Positions 35,285-44,845 of a stretch of 64,000 nt of DNA are shown here, one piece after another (the stretch's first letter is position 1; the number at the start of each line of letters is the position of its first letter). The DNA comes from Pseudomonas benzenivorans (lineage in GTDB: Bacteria > Pseudomonadota > Gammaproteobacteria > Pseudomonadales > Pseudomonadaceae), in contig NZ_FNCT01000006.1 in assembly GCF_900100495.1 (NCBI RefSeq), forward strand, positions 186,001 to 250,000. Direction: 5' to 3'. A program made the position numbers and the translations under genes. The notes under the pieces were generated by a model. That model did not search any database. It was given only the letters and a program-made list of their open reading frames with translations, and was not told where the DNA came from.

Positions 35285-35860
35285 TCACTTGATGTTATTT
35301 ATTTTTTTCAAAAAAACCTTCTCAAGCTCCAGCAGATCCATTTTCCTTTCCTTGATCCTCTTCGACGGAACGCCTGAATAAATCCCAAACGCTTTGCAGC
35401 TTCTAGAAACCAAACTCAACGCACCAACGGCCACCCCCTGTTCCAGGGTTACGCCTGGGAGCACAACACTACCCGAACCGATGATTACATGCCGACAGAT
35501 AGTGACACCTTCTTGATTAACATTAGTAAACTCCACAGGCACCATGGGATTGGTCATGCTAGCGCCACTATAATCGTCATTACTGCTATAAATTGCCACC
35601 TTTGATGATATGTTGCTGAAGTCGTGCAGCGTAATTTTGCCTGCACCAATTAGCGAGCTGTACACGGCAATATGGATATAATTTCCAATCTCGATGCCAT
35701 CAGCACCTGCAGAAAGCACACAGAAGTCATCGATGCGCACATTTTTGCCAATTGTAATATTTGCACAATTGTAATAGGAAGCCCTGTCGGACAACTGCGA
35801 GTTTTCCCCAACATGGGCAAATCCCATTTCGTCAATTTGTTTACGGCTCAGAAACCCCAT
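35285..35860 (-). CDS. Left-handed beta-helix acyltransferase, VioB-like (dTDP-Qui4N acylation)
   Basis: The 191-residue protein is built of hexapeptide repeats (NITIGKNVRIDDFCVLSAG, IGSGSVVLPGVTLEQGVAVG) and ends SGVPSKRIKERKMDLLELEK. It resembles acyltransferases of dTDP-amino-6-deoxyhexoses that accompany DegT aminotransferases. Being two bases from the vioA stop, it most likely acylates the amino group of dTDP-Qui4N; acetyl is the default guess, though other acyl donors are used in relatives. The catalytic His is not obvious from sequence. The NeuD-type enzyme at 25484 is a competing candidate for this step. Start ATG 35860 (MGFLSRKQIDEMGF). Confidence 0.82.
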   Translation of the reverse strand: MGFLSRKQIDEMGFAHVGENSQLSDRASYYNCANITIGKNVRIDDFCVLSAGADGIEIGNYIHIAVYSSLIGAGKITLHDFSNISSKVAIYSSNDDYSGASMTNPMVPVEFTNVNQEGVTICRHVIIGSGSVVLPGVTLEQGVAVGALSLVSRSCKAFGIYSGVPSKRIKERKMDLLELEKVFLKKINNIK

Positions 35861-35861
35861 T

Positions 35862-36971
35862 TCAATGCTCCTTCACACCGTCAATAATTCGGCTTACTTC
35901 ATCGTTGTTAAGAGCCGGATAAATCGGCAAGCAGAGCACTTTTGCGGCCACGTCATTTGCCACCGGCAGATTGTTGCGCCGCGCTGAACTCATCCCTCGA
36001 TACATTGAAAAGTCACTGATCAAGGGATAGAAATAGCGGCGTGCGAAAATATTATTTTCTTTCAGTTTCTGGTACAGCTCATCTCGACTCAACGGGTAAT
36101 CTGCCTCGACCAGAATCGGGAAATAGGAGTAATTAGAAACCGCTTCACCGGAGTCTTGGAGCAGACGAATTCCTTTCACATGCTGAAGTTGTTCACGATA
36201 GATCCGATCGATTTCGCGACGACGCCCCATGGCGAGGTCAATGTGCTGCAACTGCAAAAGGCCGAACGCGGCGTTGATTTCGCTCATCTTACCGTTGATG
36301 CCAGCGGCCACCACAGTAACCTCATCTACGATGCCGAAATTTTTAAGGTGGTTGATGCGCTGTTTCGTCTTGGCGTCCGGGCAGATGATGGCACCGCCCT
36401 CGAAGGTGTTGAATACCTTCGTGGCATGGAAGCTCAACACACTTAGATCACCATGACGGAGGATGCTGCCGCCGGCATCTTTCACGCCGAAGGCGTGAGC
36501 AGCGTCGTAGATCACTCGCAGGTTGTAGTTGTCAGCGATCCGTTGAATAGCCTCGACATCGCAAGAATGGCCATAGCAGTGCACCGGCATGATGGCTGTC
36601 GTCTGCGGTGTAATGGCGGCTTCTATCTTGGCGGGATCAAGATTGAGGGTATACGGATCGATATCTACGAATATTGGCTTGATTCCGTTCCACAGCAACG
36701 AATGCGCCGTGGCCACAAAGGAGTAAGGCGTGGTTATGACTTCGCCCGTTACGCGCAACGCTTGCAGCGCCGTCAGCAATGCAATAGTGCCGTTGTTGAA
36801 CAAGGCAACATGCTCGACCCCCAGATAGTCGCACAGCGCCTGTTCCAGCTGCTGATGCATGGGGCCGCCATTGGTCAGCATCTTGTTATCCCAAATCTGT
36901 TGCAGATAGGGGATGAACTCTTCCAGGGGTGGCAGGTATGGTTGGGTGACGTAGACGGGTTTGTCGCTCAT
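35862..36971 (-). CDS. vioA: dTDP-4-amino-4,6-dideoxyglucose transaminase VioA
   Basis: The PLP-dependent DegT/DnrJ/EryC1/StrS aminotransferase is 369 residues long. It has GGPMHQQLEQALCDYLGVEH at the N-terminus, EVITTPYSFVATAHSLLWNG, DAAHAFG and the PLP-binding Lys in LSFHATKVFNTFEGGA. The pattern matches VioA, which converts dTDP-4-keto-6-deoxyglucose to dTDP-4-amino-4,6-dideoxyglucose (viosamine) using glutamate. No FdtA/QdtA 3,4-ketoisomerase gene is present, which supports 4-amination directly on the RmlB product. It follows rmlC by 15 bases and precedes the acyltransferase by 1 base, so the genes form one pathway unit. Confidence 0.88.
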   Translation of the reverse strand: MSDKPVYVTQPYLPPLEEFIPYLQQIWDNKMLTNGGPMHQQLEQALCDYLGVEHVALFNNGTIALLTALQALRVTGEVITTPYSFVATAHSLLWNGIKPIFVDIDPYTLNLDPAKIEAAITPQTTAIMPVHCYGHSCDVEAIQRIADNYNLRVIYDAAHAFGVKDAGGSILRHGDLSVLSFHATKVFNTFEGGAIICPDAKTKQRINHLKNFGIVDEVTVVAAGINGKMSEINAAFGLLQLQHIDLAMGRRREIDRIYREQLQHVKGIRLLQDSGEAVSNYSYFPILVEADYPLSRDELYQKLKENNIFARRYFYPLISDFSMYRGMSSARRNNLPVANDVAAKVLCLPIYPALNNDEVSRIIDGVKEH

Positions 36972-36986
36972 GAAGAAATAACCTTT

Positions 36987-37550
36987 TCAGGCAAATAGTC
37001 GGGCAATCGCCAGCGGCGTTGCTTCGCGATCTTTCTGGTTGATAACGAACTCGAGATCTTGCGGCCAATGAATGGCTAGTTGCGGATCATCCCAACGAAT
37101 CGCCCTCTCACAGTCCCGGGCGTAGTAATCAGTGGTCTTGTAGTGAAAATGGGTGTCGTCTACCTGAGCGACAAAACCGTGGGCAAAGCCTTCGGGAATC
37201 CAGAGCATCCTGTGGTTGGCGGCACTAAGCTCGACCGTCACATGCTGGCCAAAGCTCGGCGATCCTTCTCGAATATCCACCGCCACATCGAACGCCGCGC
37301 CCTGGGTCACGCGCACCAACTTTCCCTGGGCATGGGGCGGTAGCTGGTAGTGCAGGCCACGCAGCACCCCCTTCTTCGAGCAGGAGTGGTTGTCCTGCAC
37401 GAAAGGACGCGGAGTCGGCAGGCCGAGTTTGAGCAGCTCCTCGTGAAAGCGGCGCTCGTTGAAGCTTTCCATGAACCAGCCACGCTCATCCTCGAATACG
37501 ACCGGCTCGATGATGACCACCTCTGGAATATGAGTCTGAATCAGTTTCAT
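36987..37550 (-). CDS. rmlC: dTDP-4-dehydrorhamnose 3,5-epimerase RmlC
   Basis: RmlC epimerises C3 and C5 of dTDP-4-keto-6-deoxyglucose on the way to dTDP-L-rhamnose. The 187-residue cupin has the family start EVVIIEPVVFEDERGWFMES, the active-site region VQDNHSCSKKGVLRGLHYQ (catalytic His in RGLHYQ) and WIPEGFAHGFVAQ. Its ATG shares one base with the rmlA stop (TAATG), so they are translationally coupled. It is the third step of the complete rmlBDAC set in this locus, in the order B-D-A-C along the minus strand, as in PAO1 where, however, rml lies elsewhere. Confidence 0.96.
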   Translation of the reverse strand: MKLIQTHIPEVVIIEPVVFEDERGWFMESFNERRFHEELLKLGLPTPRPFVQDNHSCSKKGVLRGLHYQLPPHAQGKLVRVTQGAAFDVAVDIREGSPSFGQHVTVELSAANHRMLWIPEGFAHGFVAQVDDTHFHYKTTDYYARDCERAIRWDDPQLAIHWPQDLEFVINQKDREATPLAIARLFA

Positions 37551-38431
37551 TAACCGGCCTCCTTCAGCAGGTTGAGCAGGTACTGGCCGTAGCCGGTCTT
37601 CTTCAGGCGTTCGGCTTGGTCGAGCACCTGCGTGACATCGAGCCAGCCCTGGTGGAAGGCGATTTCCTCCAGGCAGGCGACCTTGAGGCCCTGGCGCTGT
37701 TCGATGGTGTGCACGAAGTGGCTGGCTTCCAGGAGCGACTCGTGGGTGCCGGTATCCAACCAGGCGAAGCCACGGCCAAGCATTTCCACGTTGAGATTCT
37801 GCTCTTCCAGATAGACGCGGTTGACATCGGTGATTTCCAGTTCGCCGCGGGCGGAAGGCTTTATCGATTTGGCGATATCGACCACGCGGTTGTCGTAGAA
37901 GTACAGGCCAGTGACGGCGTAGTTGGATTTGGGCTGAGCCGGCTTCTCCTCGATGCTGATGGCGCGACCATCCTTGTCGAATTCGACCACGCCAAAGCGC
38001 TCCGGATCGGCGACATGGTAGCCAAACACGGTGGCGCCCTGCTCACGCTGGCTGGCGGCGTGCAGGTTGTCGGAGAAGTGCTGGCCGTAGAAGATGTTGT
38101 CACCGAGGATCAGGCAGCAGTTGTCGTTGCCGATAAACTCCTCGCCAATGATGAACGCTTGGGCCAGGCCATCCGGCGAGGGTTGTTCGGCGTAGCAAAG
38201 CTGGATGCCGAACTGACTGCCGTCGCCGAGCAGCTTGCGAAAGTTGGGCAGATCTTCCGGGGTGGAGATGATCAGGATCTCGCGCATGCCGGCAAGCATC
38301 AGCACCGACAGCGGGTAGTAGATCATCGGCTTGTCGTAGATCGGCAGCAGTTGTTTGGACACGCCAAGAGTGATGGGGTGCAGCCGGGTGCCAGAGCCGC
38401 CGGCGAGGATGATGCCTTTACGCTGGGTCAT
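37550..38431 (-). CDS. rmlA: Glucose-1-phosphate thymidylyltransferase RmlA
   Basis: RmlA makes dTDP-glucose from dTTP and glucose-1-phosphate, the entry step to both dTDP-Rha and dTDP-Qui4N here. The 293-residue enzyme shows the nucleotide-binding [16 protein letters not shown], the catalytic-site [35 protein letters not shown] and [17 protein letters not shown]. It is the family's usual length. It overlaps the end of rmlD by four bases. dTDP-rhamnose feedback inhibition is known for the family, but cannot be shown here. Confidence 0.97.
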   Translation of the reverse strand: MTQRKGIILAGGSGTRLHPITLGVSKQLLPIYDKPMIYYPLSVLMLAGMREILIISTPEDLPNFRKLLGDGSQFGIQLCYAEQPSPDGLAQAFIIGEEFIGNDNCCLILGDNIFYGQHFSDNLHAASQREQGATVFGYHVADPERFGVVEFDKDGRAISIEEKPAQPKSNYAVTGLYFYDNRVVDIAKSIKPSARGELEITDVNRVYLEEQNLNVEMLGRGFAWLDTGTHESLLEASHFVHTIEQRQGLKVACLEEIAFHQGWLDVTQVLDQAERLKKTGYGQYLLNLLKEAG

Positions 38432-39327
38432 GCGTGAGTTCCTGTAATTTCTTTGAGCATGCGGGATACGCCGTCCTGCCAGTGGGGCAGGTGCAGGCCA
38501 AAGCTGTGGCGCAGCTTGCGGGTATCCAGTCGGGAGTTTTGCGGGCGCTTGGCCGGAGTGGGGTAGGCGCTGGTCGGTATGGGGGCTATTTCCTGTACGG
38601 CCAAGGTTTCGCCAAGGCTATGCGCCTGCTCGATAACGAAACGGGCATAGTCGCACCAGGAGCCTTCGCCTGCGGCAGCCAGGTGGTAGACACCGGCCAA
38701 CGTGGGGTTGTCGATGGCGCTGTGCAGGGCATGAGCAGTGACATCGGCCAGCAATTCGGCGCCGGTAGGCGCGCCAACCTGGTCATCGATCACCTTCAAT
38801 TGCTCGCGTTCGCGGGCCAATCGCAGCATGGACTTGGCGAAGTTATTGCCGTGGGCACCATACACCCAACTGGTGCGGAAGATCAGGTGCAGGCAACCGG
38901 AAGCCTGGATAGCCTGCTCGCCTAGCAGCTTGCTCTGGCCGTAGCGGTTGAGCGGAGCGACAGCGTCGGTTTCCTGCCAAGGCTTGGTGCCGCTGCCGTC
39001 AAAGACGTAGTCGGTGGAGTAGTGCACCAGCCAACCACCTAGCCTGCGTATTTCCTCGGCAAGCAGTGCCGGTGCCTGGGCATTGATCAGGTCTGCCAGC
39101 TCGGGCTCGCTCTCGGCCTTGTCCACGGCGGTGTAGGCCGCAGCGTTGACTATTACATCCGGCTGCAGGGCGCGTACGGTAAGACGCAGCCCCTCGAGGT
39201 CAGACAAGTCGCCGCACAGGCCACCCTCCCCCTTACGATCTAGGGCGATCAGATCGCCCAGCGGCGCGAGCGCGCGTTGCAGCTCCCAGCCAACCTGCCC
39301 ACTCTTGCCAAGAAGGAGGATTTTCAT
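38428..39327 (-). CDS. rmlD: dTDP-4-dehydrorhamnose reductase RmlD
   Basis: RmlD performs the last reduction to dTDP-L-rhamnose with NAD(P)H. The 299-residue SDR begins [20 protein letters not shown] and has [26 protein letters not shown] and the Tyr/Lys of [13 protein letters not shown]. Start 39327 was chosen because the frame upstream lies in rmlB and the methionine is preceded by AAGGAGG-like sequence (AAGAAGGAGGATTTTC read on the complementary strand is within the coding start region). It overlaps rmlB's stop by four bases. Confidence 0.96.
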   Translation of the reverse strand: MKILLLGKSGQVGWELQRALAPLGDLIALDRKGEGGLCGDLSDLEGLRLTVRALQPDVIVNAAAYTAVDKAESEPELADLINAQAPALLAEEIRRLGGWLVHYSTDYVFDGSGTKPWQETDAVAPLNRYGQSKLLGEQAIQASGCLHLIFRTSWVYGAHGNNFAKSMLRLAREREQLKVIDDQVGAPTGAELLADVTAHALHSAIDNPTLAGVYHLAAAGEGSWCDYARFVIEQAHSLGETLAVQEIAPIPTSAYPTPAKRPQNSRLDTRKLRHSFGLHLPHWQDGVSRMLKEITGTHA

Positions 39328-40418
39328 GCCTTGCTGGTCCTCGCGCTGTAATTCTTGTCCAGCCACTGCTGGTAGGCGCCGCTCTTGACGTGGGCGACCC
39401 ACTCGGGGTTGCCCAGATACCACTCGACGGTCTTGCGAATACCGGATTCAAAGGTTTCCTCTGGCGTCCAGCCCAGTTCGCGCTGAATCTTGCTGGCGTC
39501 GATGGCGTAGCGCAGATCGTGGCCGGGACGATCCTGGACGTGGGTGATGAGATCTTTGTAGCACGTAAGATGGCTGGCGAATGAGTTCGCCCTTACAGGG
39601 CGGAGTTCGTCGAGGAGCACGCAGAGTGCGTGGACGACTTCGATGTTTTGCTTTTCGTTGTGGCCGCCGATGTTGTAGGTCTCGCCGATCTGACCTTCAG
39701 TGACCACCTTGTACAGGGCGCGGGCGTGGTCTTCGACATAGAGCCAGTCGCGAACCTGGTCGCCCTTGCCGTAGACGGGCAGCGGCTTGCCTTCCAGGGC
39801 GTTAAGGATGATCAGTGGGATCAGCTTTTCGGGAAAGTGATATGGGCCGTAATTGTTCGAGCAGTTGGTGACAAGGGTCGGCAGGCCGTAGGTACGGCGC
39901 CAGGCGCGGACCAGATGGTCGGAACTGGCCTTGCTCGCCGAGTAGGGCGAACTAGGGGCGTAGGGGGTGGCTTCGGTGAACAGCTCTTCTGGGTCGTCCA
40001 AGTCACCGTACACCTCGTCGGTGGAGATGTGGTGGAAGCGGAATGCGGTCTTGCGCGACTCATCAAGACCTTGCCAGTACTGGCGGGCGGCTTCCAGCAG
40101 GGTGTAGGTGCCGACGATGTTGGTTTCGATGAAGGCAGCCGGGCCGTCGATGGAGCGGTCCACATGGGATTCGGCGGCCAGGTGCATCACAGCGTCCGGC
40201 TGATGTTCGCGGAACACGCGCTCGACTTCAATGCGGTCGCAGATGTCGACCCGCTCGAAGGCGTAACGCTCGCTGGCGCTGACCTCGACCAGGGATTCGA
40301 GATTGCCGGCGTAGGTGAGCTTGTCGAGGTTGACCACGCTATCGGTAGTACTGCCGATAATATGACGAATAACGGCCGAGCCAATAAAGCCGGCACCGCC
40401 GGTGACGAGAATTTTCAT
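39324..40418 (-). CDS. rmlB: dTDP-glucose 4,6-dehydratase RmlB
   Basis: RmlB forms dTDP-4-keto-6-deoxyglucose, the branch point used by RmlC/RmlD and by VioA. The 364-residue extended SDR has [19 protein letters not shown], the [15 protein letters not shown] motif, [11 protein letters not shown] and the catalytic Tyr-x-x-x-Lys in [14 protein letters not shown]. Start 40418 gives the family N-terminus; two upstream in-frame starts would add residues without homology. A second, truncated copy of the first 28 codons lies at 43014-43097. It is 14 bases from the wbpP stop, so wbpP and rmlBDAC are probably co-transcribed. Confidence 0.97.
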   Translation of the reverse strand: MKILVTGGAGFIGSAVIRHIIGSTTDSVVNLDKLTYAGNLESLVEVSASERYAFERVDICDRIEVERVFREHQPDAVMHLAAESHVDRSIDGPAAFIETNIVGTYTLLEAARQYWQGLDESRKTAFRFHHISTDEVYGDLDDPEELFTEATPYAPSSPYSASKASSDHLVRAWRRTYGLPTLVTNCSNNYGPYHFPEKLIPLIILNALEGKPLPVYGKGDQVRDWLYVEDHARALYKVVTEGQIGETYNIGGHNEKQNIEVVHALCVLLDELRPVRANSFASHLTCYKDLITHVQDRPGHDLRYAIDASKIQRELGWTPEETFESGIRKTVEWYLGNPEWVAHVKSGAYQQWLDKNYSARTSKA

Positions 40419-40432
40419 GTGCGATTCCATGA

Positions 40433-41458
40433 TTATTTGAGGAAGCGGATATACCACGGCATTGCCTGTTCGATACCTGTCTGGATATCGAACTTCGGCG
40501 CGTAGCCCAGCAACCGCTGCGCCTTACCAATATCGGCTTGGGAATGACGTACATCGCCGGCACGAAAATCACGGTAGACCGGATCTTTTGTGTAGCTTAC
40601 GCCGTTGTGGGCCAGGCTGTGCTTGAGGGCGGCGAACAGCTGATTGAGGTCGGTGCGGCCACTCACCGCCACGTTGTAGACCTGATTGCGGGCTATTGCT
40701 TCGGTTGTGGTAGCGGCCAGCAAGTTGGCCTGCACGGTGTTATCGATAAAGCAGAAATCGCGGCTGGTTTCACCATCGCCATTGATGAACACGTCCTCGC
40801 CGTTGATCATGGCAGCCGTCCATTTGGGAATGACCGCTGCATAGGCGCCGTCCGGATCCTGGCGTTTACCGAACACGTTGAAATAGCGCAGGCCGATGGT
40901 GTTGAAACCATAGGCGCGGGCAAAGACGTCGGCATACAGTTCGTTGACGTATTTGGTTACGGCGTAGGGAGACAGCGGCTTGCCGATCACATCCTCGACC
41001 TTGGGCAACCCAGGATGGTCGCCGTAGGTAGAGCTGCTGGCCGCATAGGTAAAGCTTTCTACCTGGGCATCCCGCGCCGCCACCAACATATTGAGAAAAC
41101 CATCGATATTGGTGCTGTTGGTGGTAATGGGGTCGTTTATCGAGCGAGGCACCGAGCCGAGAGCAGCCTGGTGCAAAACATAGTCCACCCCCAGACAGGC
41201 TTGATGGCAATCATCCAGATTACGGATGTCGCCTGTAGTGAAAGTGAAACGATCCCATTGTTCCTGGCTAACCAAACCTTGCACTTCATCAAGGTTGTGC
41301 TGATGGCCAGTAGCAAAATTATCCAAACCAACCACGCGCTGGTCGAGCCTCAGTAAGGTTTCCAACAGATTGGAGCCGATAAAGCCGGCCACACCAGTAA
41401 TCAACCATGTCTTTGGTGCAGCGGGCAGTGTTCGCAGCAGGGATTCGTAGGGCGTCAT
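40433..41458 (-). CDS. wbpP: UDP-GlcNAc 4-epimerase WbpP
   Basis: WbpP interconverts UDP-GlcNAc and UDP-GalNAc, feeding WbpO. The 341-residue extended SDR has [35 protein letters not shown], and the catalytic Ser in [12 protein letters not shown] with the Tyr/Lys in [15 protein letters not shown]. These segments are as in the well-studied O6 WbpP. The start is ATG 41458 with AAGGAAAG about ten bases ahead. A 117-base gap with a GC-rich hairpin (GGGAGGG/GCCCTCCC region near 41495-41515) separates it from wbpO. Confidence 0.95.
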   Translation of the reverse strand: MTPYESLLRTLPAAPKTWLITGVAGFIGSNLLETLLRLDQRVVGLDNFATGHQHNLDEVQGLVSQEQWDRFTFTTGDIRNLDDCHQACLGVDYVLHQAALGSVPRSINDPITTNSTNIDGFLNMLVAARDAQVESFTYAASSSTYGDHPGLPKVEDVIGKPLSPYAVTKYVNELYADVFARAYGFNTIGLRYFNVFGKRQDPDGAYAAVIPKWTAAMINGEDVFINGDGETSRDFCFIDNTVQANLLAATTTEAIARNQVYNVAVSGRTDLNQLFAALKHSLAHNGVSYTKDPVYRDFRAGDVRHSQADIGKAQRLLGYAPKFDIQTGIEQAMPWYIRFLK

Positions 41459-41575
41459 GGGCTTCGTTCAAGGAAAGGTGTTGTTTTATTTGGGGAGGGG
41501 CCGCCCTCCCGAAGCGCCGTGGCGCCTTGAAAGGGCAGTAATCAACGGCGCGATTGCGACGTAGCTAGTCCTTGA

Positions 41576-42853
41576 TTACAGGCGCAGATCCGACTCTTCA
41601 GCACTCAGCAGGTATTTGAGGTCATAGAGCACATGCTCGGCCTTGCCAAGTCGCCGGATACTGGCGGCGCCAAGGCTGTTGAACTGGCCGTGCGCCACGG
41701 CGAGGATGATGCCGTCGTACGCACCATTGGCCGGCTCCGCCACTGGAGTGATGCCGTACTCGTGTTGCGCCTCCTCGAGGCTAACCCAAGGGTCATAGAC
41801 ATCGACCTTGATGTTGTAGTCTGCCAACTCACGGATGATATCCACTACCTTGGTGTTGCGCAGGTCCGGGCAGTTTTCTTTGAAGGTCAGGCCCATCACC
41901 AACACCCGGGCGCCATCGACATGAATCCGGCGTTTGAGCATCGCCTTGACCAATTGCGACACCACATAAGCCCCCATGCTGTCGTTTAGGCGACGTCCAG
42001 CGAGGATGATTTCCGGGTGGTAACCGATGCTTTCTGCTTTGTGAGTCAGGTAGTAGGGATCTACACCAATGCAGTGGCCGCCGACCAAACCGGGGCGGAA
42101 CGGCAAGAAATTCCATTTAGTACCAGCTGCCTGCAAAACGGCTTCGGTGTCGATGCCCATCTTGTTGAAGATCAGCGCCAGCTCATTGATCAGCGCAATA
42201 TTCAGATCGCGCTGAGTGTTCTCAATGACCTTTGCCGCTTCCGCTACCTTGATGCTGCTGGCCTTGTGGGTACCTGCAGTGATGATTTGTCGGTACAGGG
42301 AATCGATCAGCTCGGCGACTTCCGGTGTGGAGCCGGAAGTTACCTTCTTGATCGTGGTAACACGGTGTTCCTTGTCCCCAGGGTTGATGCGCTCGGGGCT
42401 GTAGCCGGCGAAAAAATCGATATTGAACTTGAGACCGGATATCCGCTCCAGCACAGGTACGCAATCTTCCTCGGTGGCGCCAGGGTAAACAGTGGACTCA
42501 TAAATGACGATATCGCCCTTCTTGAGCACCTCACCGATGGTTTGCGAGGCTTTGATAAGGGGAGTGAGATCAGGCTTTTTGTGCCCATCAATTGGAGTCG
42601 GCACAGTGACGATGAAAATGTTGCACTCAGCTAAATCATTCAATTGGGTGCTGAAACGCAACTGAGTCGCTTCTTTCAGTTCCTCATCGCTGACTTCTAG
42701 GGTCGCATCATGGCCAGCCTTAAGCGCTTCGATACGAGCCTGATTGATATCGAACCCAACCACTGTACGGTACTTGCCAAACTCCACCGCCAGCGGCAGA
42801 CCGACATAACCGAGACCGATGACCGCAAGTCTTATTTCGTCCAACTTGTGCAT
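41576..42853 (-). CDS. wbpO: UDP-GalNAc/GlcNAc dehydrogenase WbpO
   Basis: WbpO oxidises UDP-GalNAc (also UDP-GlcNAc) to the uronic acid UDP-GalNAcA with two NAD+. The 425-residue protein has the Rossmann motif [36 protein letters not shown], and the catalytic Cys in [19 protein letters not shown]. The last-third [17 protein letters not shown] fits the UDP-binding domain of the family. ATG 42853 ([13 protein letters not shown]) is chosen over an upstream TTG; neither has a clear ribosome-binding site. It is the first gene after leader copy A, and starts the wbpO-wbpP-rml block. Confidence 0.95.
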   Translation of the reverse strand: MHKLDEIRLAVIGLGYVGLPLAVEFGKYRTVVGFDINQARIEALKAGHDATLEVSDEELKEATQLRFSTQLNDLAECNIFIVTVPTPIDGHKKPDLTPLIKASQTIGEVLKKGDIVIYESTVYPGATEEDCVPVLERISGLKFNIDFFAGYSPERINPGDKEHRVTTIKKVTSGSTPEVAELIDSLYRQIITAGTHKASSIKVAEAAKVIENTQRDLNIALINELALIFNKMGIDTEAVLQAAGTKWNFLPFRPGLVGGHCIGVDPYYLTHKAESIGYHPEIILAGRRLNDSMGAYVVSQLVKAMLKRRIHVDGARVLVMGLTFKENCPDLRNTKVVDIIRELADYNIKVDVYDPWVSLEEAQHEYGITPVAEPANGAYDGIILAVAHGQFNSLGAASIRRLGKAEHVLYDLKYLLSAEESDLRL

Positions 42854-42905
42854 AGTAAAGCGCCCAAAAATCAAGAGAGTTAGAGGTTGTCAGTAGTCAA
42901 CAAAC

Positions 42906-42916
42906 GCGCTTCCGCT
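42906..42916 (-). promoter_or_regulatory. Degenerate ops-like site in leader copy A
   Basis: AGCGGAAGCGC on the minus strand matches the 11-base ops element at 8 of 11 positions. It is in the position equivalent to the good ops at 44835-44845, within the duplicated leader, 53 bases before the wbpO start. It is probably non-functional. Confidence 0.4.
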
Positions 42917-43002
42917 CTAGGATTTACCGTTGGTTTCCTGAGAACGTCGTTGTTCAAATTGTGCTGGTTTTGCCAAGGTGCTGCGTTGATCTCGGCCAAT
43001 GC
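42911..43002 (-). repeat. Duplicated O-antigen leader, copy A
   Basis: These 92 bases align without gaps to 44840-44931 with about 12 mismatches by eye (near 87% identity). GGTAAATCCT and GGCCGAGATCAACGC are among the shared blocks. It directly abuts the truncated rmlB copy on its upstream side and precedes wbpO. Confidence 0.88.
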
Positions 43003-43013
43003 AACGGTTGACC

Positions 43014-43097
43014 CACACTGTCACAGGTGTTGCGGATGATATGGCGAATGACTGCCGAGCCGATGAAGCCGGCACCGCCGGTGACGAGAATTTTCAT
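43014..43097 (-). pseudogene. Truncated rmlB 5' fragment
   Basis: The minus strand encodes [20 protein letters not shown] then IRNTCDSV, the first 28 residues of RmlB. It diverges in sequence enough from the intact rmlB (40418 start) that it is not a recent duplicate. Its ATG overlaps the manB stop by four bases (ATGA), so it was once an operon gene directly after manB. After residue 28 the homology ends and leader copy A follows within about 12 bases. Confidence 0.85.
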
Positions 43098-44458
43098 GCG
43101 CTGATTAGGCCTTCAATTACTGCACGTTGTTGCTGAACCAAGGCTGGATTCGCCCGACTTTCAATATTCAACCGCAACAACGGCTCGGTATTCGACGAGC
43201 GCAGGCTCATGCGCCACTCCGCAAACTCCAGACTGATGCCGTCGGTGGTGTCCCGCTTCGGCTCCTGCTCGGCGTAGTGATCCAGCACGGCCTGGATCAC
43301 GGCCTTGGCGTCGTTGACACGGTAGTTGATCTCGCCGCTGCAGGGGTAGGCGGCCATGCGTTCGTCGAGCAGTTGCGCGAGCGATTGGCCCCGGGTGCTG
43401 ATCAGTTCGGCCACCAGCAGCCAGGGGATCATGCCGCTGTCGCAGTAGGCGAAGTCGCGGAAGTAATGGTGGGCGCTCATTTCGCCGCCGTAGATGGCGT
43501 TTTCCTTGCGCATGCGTTCCTTGATGAAGGCGTGGCCGGTCTTGCTCTGGATGGCTTGGCCCCCTGCCCTTTCCACTATGTCGATGGTGTTCCAGGTCAG
43601 GCGCGGGTCGTGGATGATCTTGGCGCCCGGCGCCTTATTCAGGAAGGCTTCGGCGAGCAGGCCGACGATGTAGTAGCCCTCGATGAAGCGGCCGTTTTCG
43701 TCGAACAGGAAGCAGCGGTCGAAGTCGCCGTCCCAGGCGATGCCCATGTCGGCGTTATGCGCCTTGACGGCATCGGCGGTGGCGGCACGATTTTCCGGCA
43801 GCAGCGGGTTGGGGATGCCGTTGGGGAAGCTGCCGTCCGGCTGGTGGTGCACCTTGATGAATTCGACCTTGGCACCCATGGCCTGGAAGCGCTGTTCCAG
43901 GGCATCGATGACGTGGCCGGCGGCGCCGTTGCCGGCGTTGACCACCAGTTTCAGCGGCTTGAGCTGGTCGGACTTGAGGTAGCCGAGCAGGTGGTCGATG
44001 TAGGCGTCGAGGCAGGTCTGGCGGGTGAGCTGGCCGCGTTGGGCGACCGCTGGGAAGTCGTTGGTTTGCGCCAGCCCTTGGATGTCCTTGAGGCCGGTGT
44101 CGCCGCTGATCGGCTGGGCGCCACGGCGCACCAGTTTCATGCCGTTGAAGTCGATGGGGTTGTGGCTGGCGGTGACTTCGACGCCACCGTCGACATCCAG
44201 GTGGAAGGCGGCAAAGTAGACTTCTTCGGTGCCGGTCATGCCGAGGTCGATGACGTCGCAGCCGGCATCCATCAGCCCATTGGCCAGGGCCTGCTTGAGC
44301 GGCTCGCTGGACAGGCGCATGTCGCCGCCGATCACCACTTTCTTGGCATCGAGGAACTGCGCGTAGGCGCGGCCGATGCGGTAGGCGATGTCTTCGTTGA
44401 GTTCGGCGCCGAGTTGGCCACGGATGTCATAGGCTTTGAAACAGGTGAGTTGGGTCAT
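43094..44458 (-). CDS. manB: Phosphomannomutase (ManB/CpsG type)
   Basis: The enzyme interconverts mannose-6-P and mannose-1-P (some relatives also act on glucose phosphates). The 454-residue protein has the four-domain phosphohexomutase pattern: catalytic Ser98 in VEVTASHNP, the Mg-binding [22 protein letters not shown] sugar-specificity loop and the C-terminal phosphate-binding [14 protein letters not shown]. No manC/wbpW (GDP-mannose pyrophosphorylase) or gmd gene is in the window, so its role in this locus is open; it could supply glucose-1-P for RmlA. It is the first gene after the JUMPstart leader. Confidence 0.9.
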   Translation of the reverse strand: MTQLTCFKAYDIRGQLGAELNEDIAYRIGRAYAQFLDAKKVVIGGDMRLSSEPLKQALANGLMDAGCDVIDLGMTGTEEVYFAAFHLDVDGGVEVTASHNPIDFNGMKLVRRGAQPISGDTGLKDIQGLAQTNDFPAVAQRGQLTRQTCLDAYIDHLLGYLKSDQLKPLKLVVNAGNGAAGHVIDALEQRFQAMGAKVEFIKVHHQPDGSFPNGIPNPLLPENRAATADAVKAHNADMGIAWDGDFDRCFLFDENGRFIEGYYIVGLLAEAFLNKAPGAKIIHDPRLTWNTIDIVERAGGQAIQSKTGHAFIKERMRKENAIYGGEMSAHHYFRDFAYCDSGMIPWLLVAELISTRGQSLAQLLDERMAAYPCSGEINYRVNDAKAVIQAVLDHYAEQEPKRDTTDGISLEFAEWRMSLRSSNTEPLLRLNIESRANPALVQQQRAVIEGLISA

Positions 44459-44562
44459 TCGGTCTTTCGGCCTTCACAATATCGGGAGCCTAGGCTCCGG
44501 TGCATGTTCTTCACCCTGAATGGGGTGATTGCGGTAATTCTTGGCATCTTTCGATGCCCTTC

Positions 44563-44596
44563 TCCCGGATTACGCTGGCGCCAATCCAAGATACGG
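44563..44596. repeat. Inverted-repeat family A, partial copy
   Basis: CCGGATTACGCTGGCGCCAATCC arm of the family seen at 19573-19643, in the gap between rfaH and manB. Confidence 0.65.
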
Positions 44597-44667
44597 ACTG
44601 AGCCAGGCGACGGGCCGTCGGCTGCATTTTCGCGGCCGAAGCCCCTCCCACATGGGAGGCTCTGTTC

Positions 44668-44700
44668 CTCGGATTACGCTGGCGCTAATCCAGGCTACGG
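44668..44700. repeat. Inverted-repeat family A, partial copy
   Basis: CTCGGATTACGCTGGCGCTA with the shared end CCAGGCTACGG, a second single-arm copy in the rfaH-manB gap. Confidence 0.65.
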
Positions 44701-44738
44701 GCTGGATCGGGCCTACAGCAGCGGGCTCACCGCGCTTC

Positions 44739-44819
44739 TGTAGGAGGGCCGCCCTCGCGGCGATGCTTTTGGCTTTGGCAGCCCTTCGGTCTGCATTCGC
44801 CGCGAGTCGCGCCTCCTAA
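44739..44819. repeat. REP-type inverted pair (TGTAGGAGGG ends)
   Basis: TGTAGGAGGGCCGCCCTCGC at the left faces GCGAGTCGCGCCTCCTAA at the right. It lies inside the transcribed leader between the ops element and manB and could form an mRNA hairpin there. Confidence 0.65.
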
Positions 44820-44834
44820 GGTTTGGTGCCGGAC

Positions 44835-44845
44835 ACGCTACCGCC
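44835..44845 (-). promoter_or_regulatory. ops element within a JUMPstart-like leader
   Basis: The minus strand reads GGCGGTAGCGT, an exact match to the ops consensus that pauses RNA polymerase and recruits RfaH. The 14 bases GGGGCGGTAGCGTG match the end of the published JUMPstart consensus and GTAAA lies at the expected distance before them. It is downstream of rfaH and upstream of manB on the same strand, i.e. at the head of the O-antigen operon. Confidence 0.9.
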
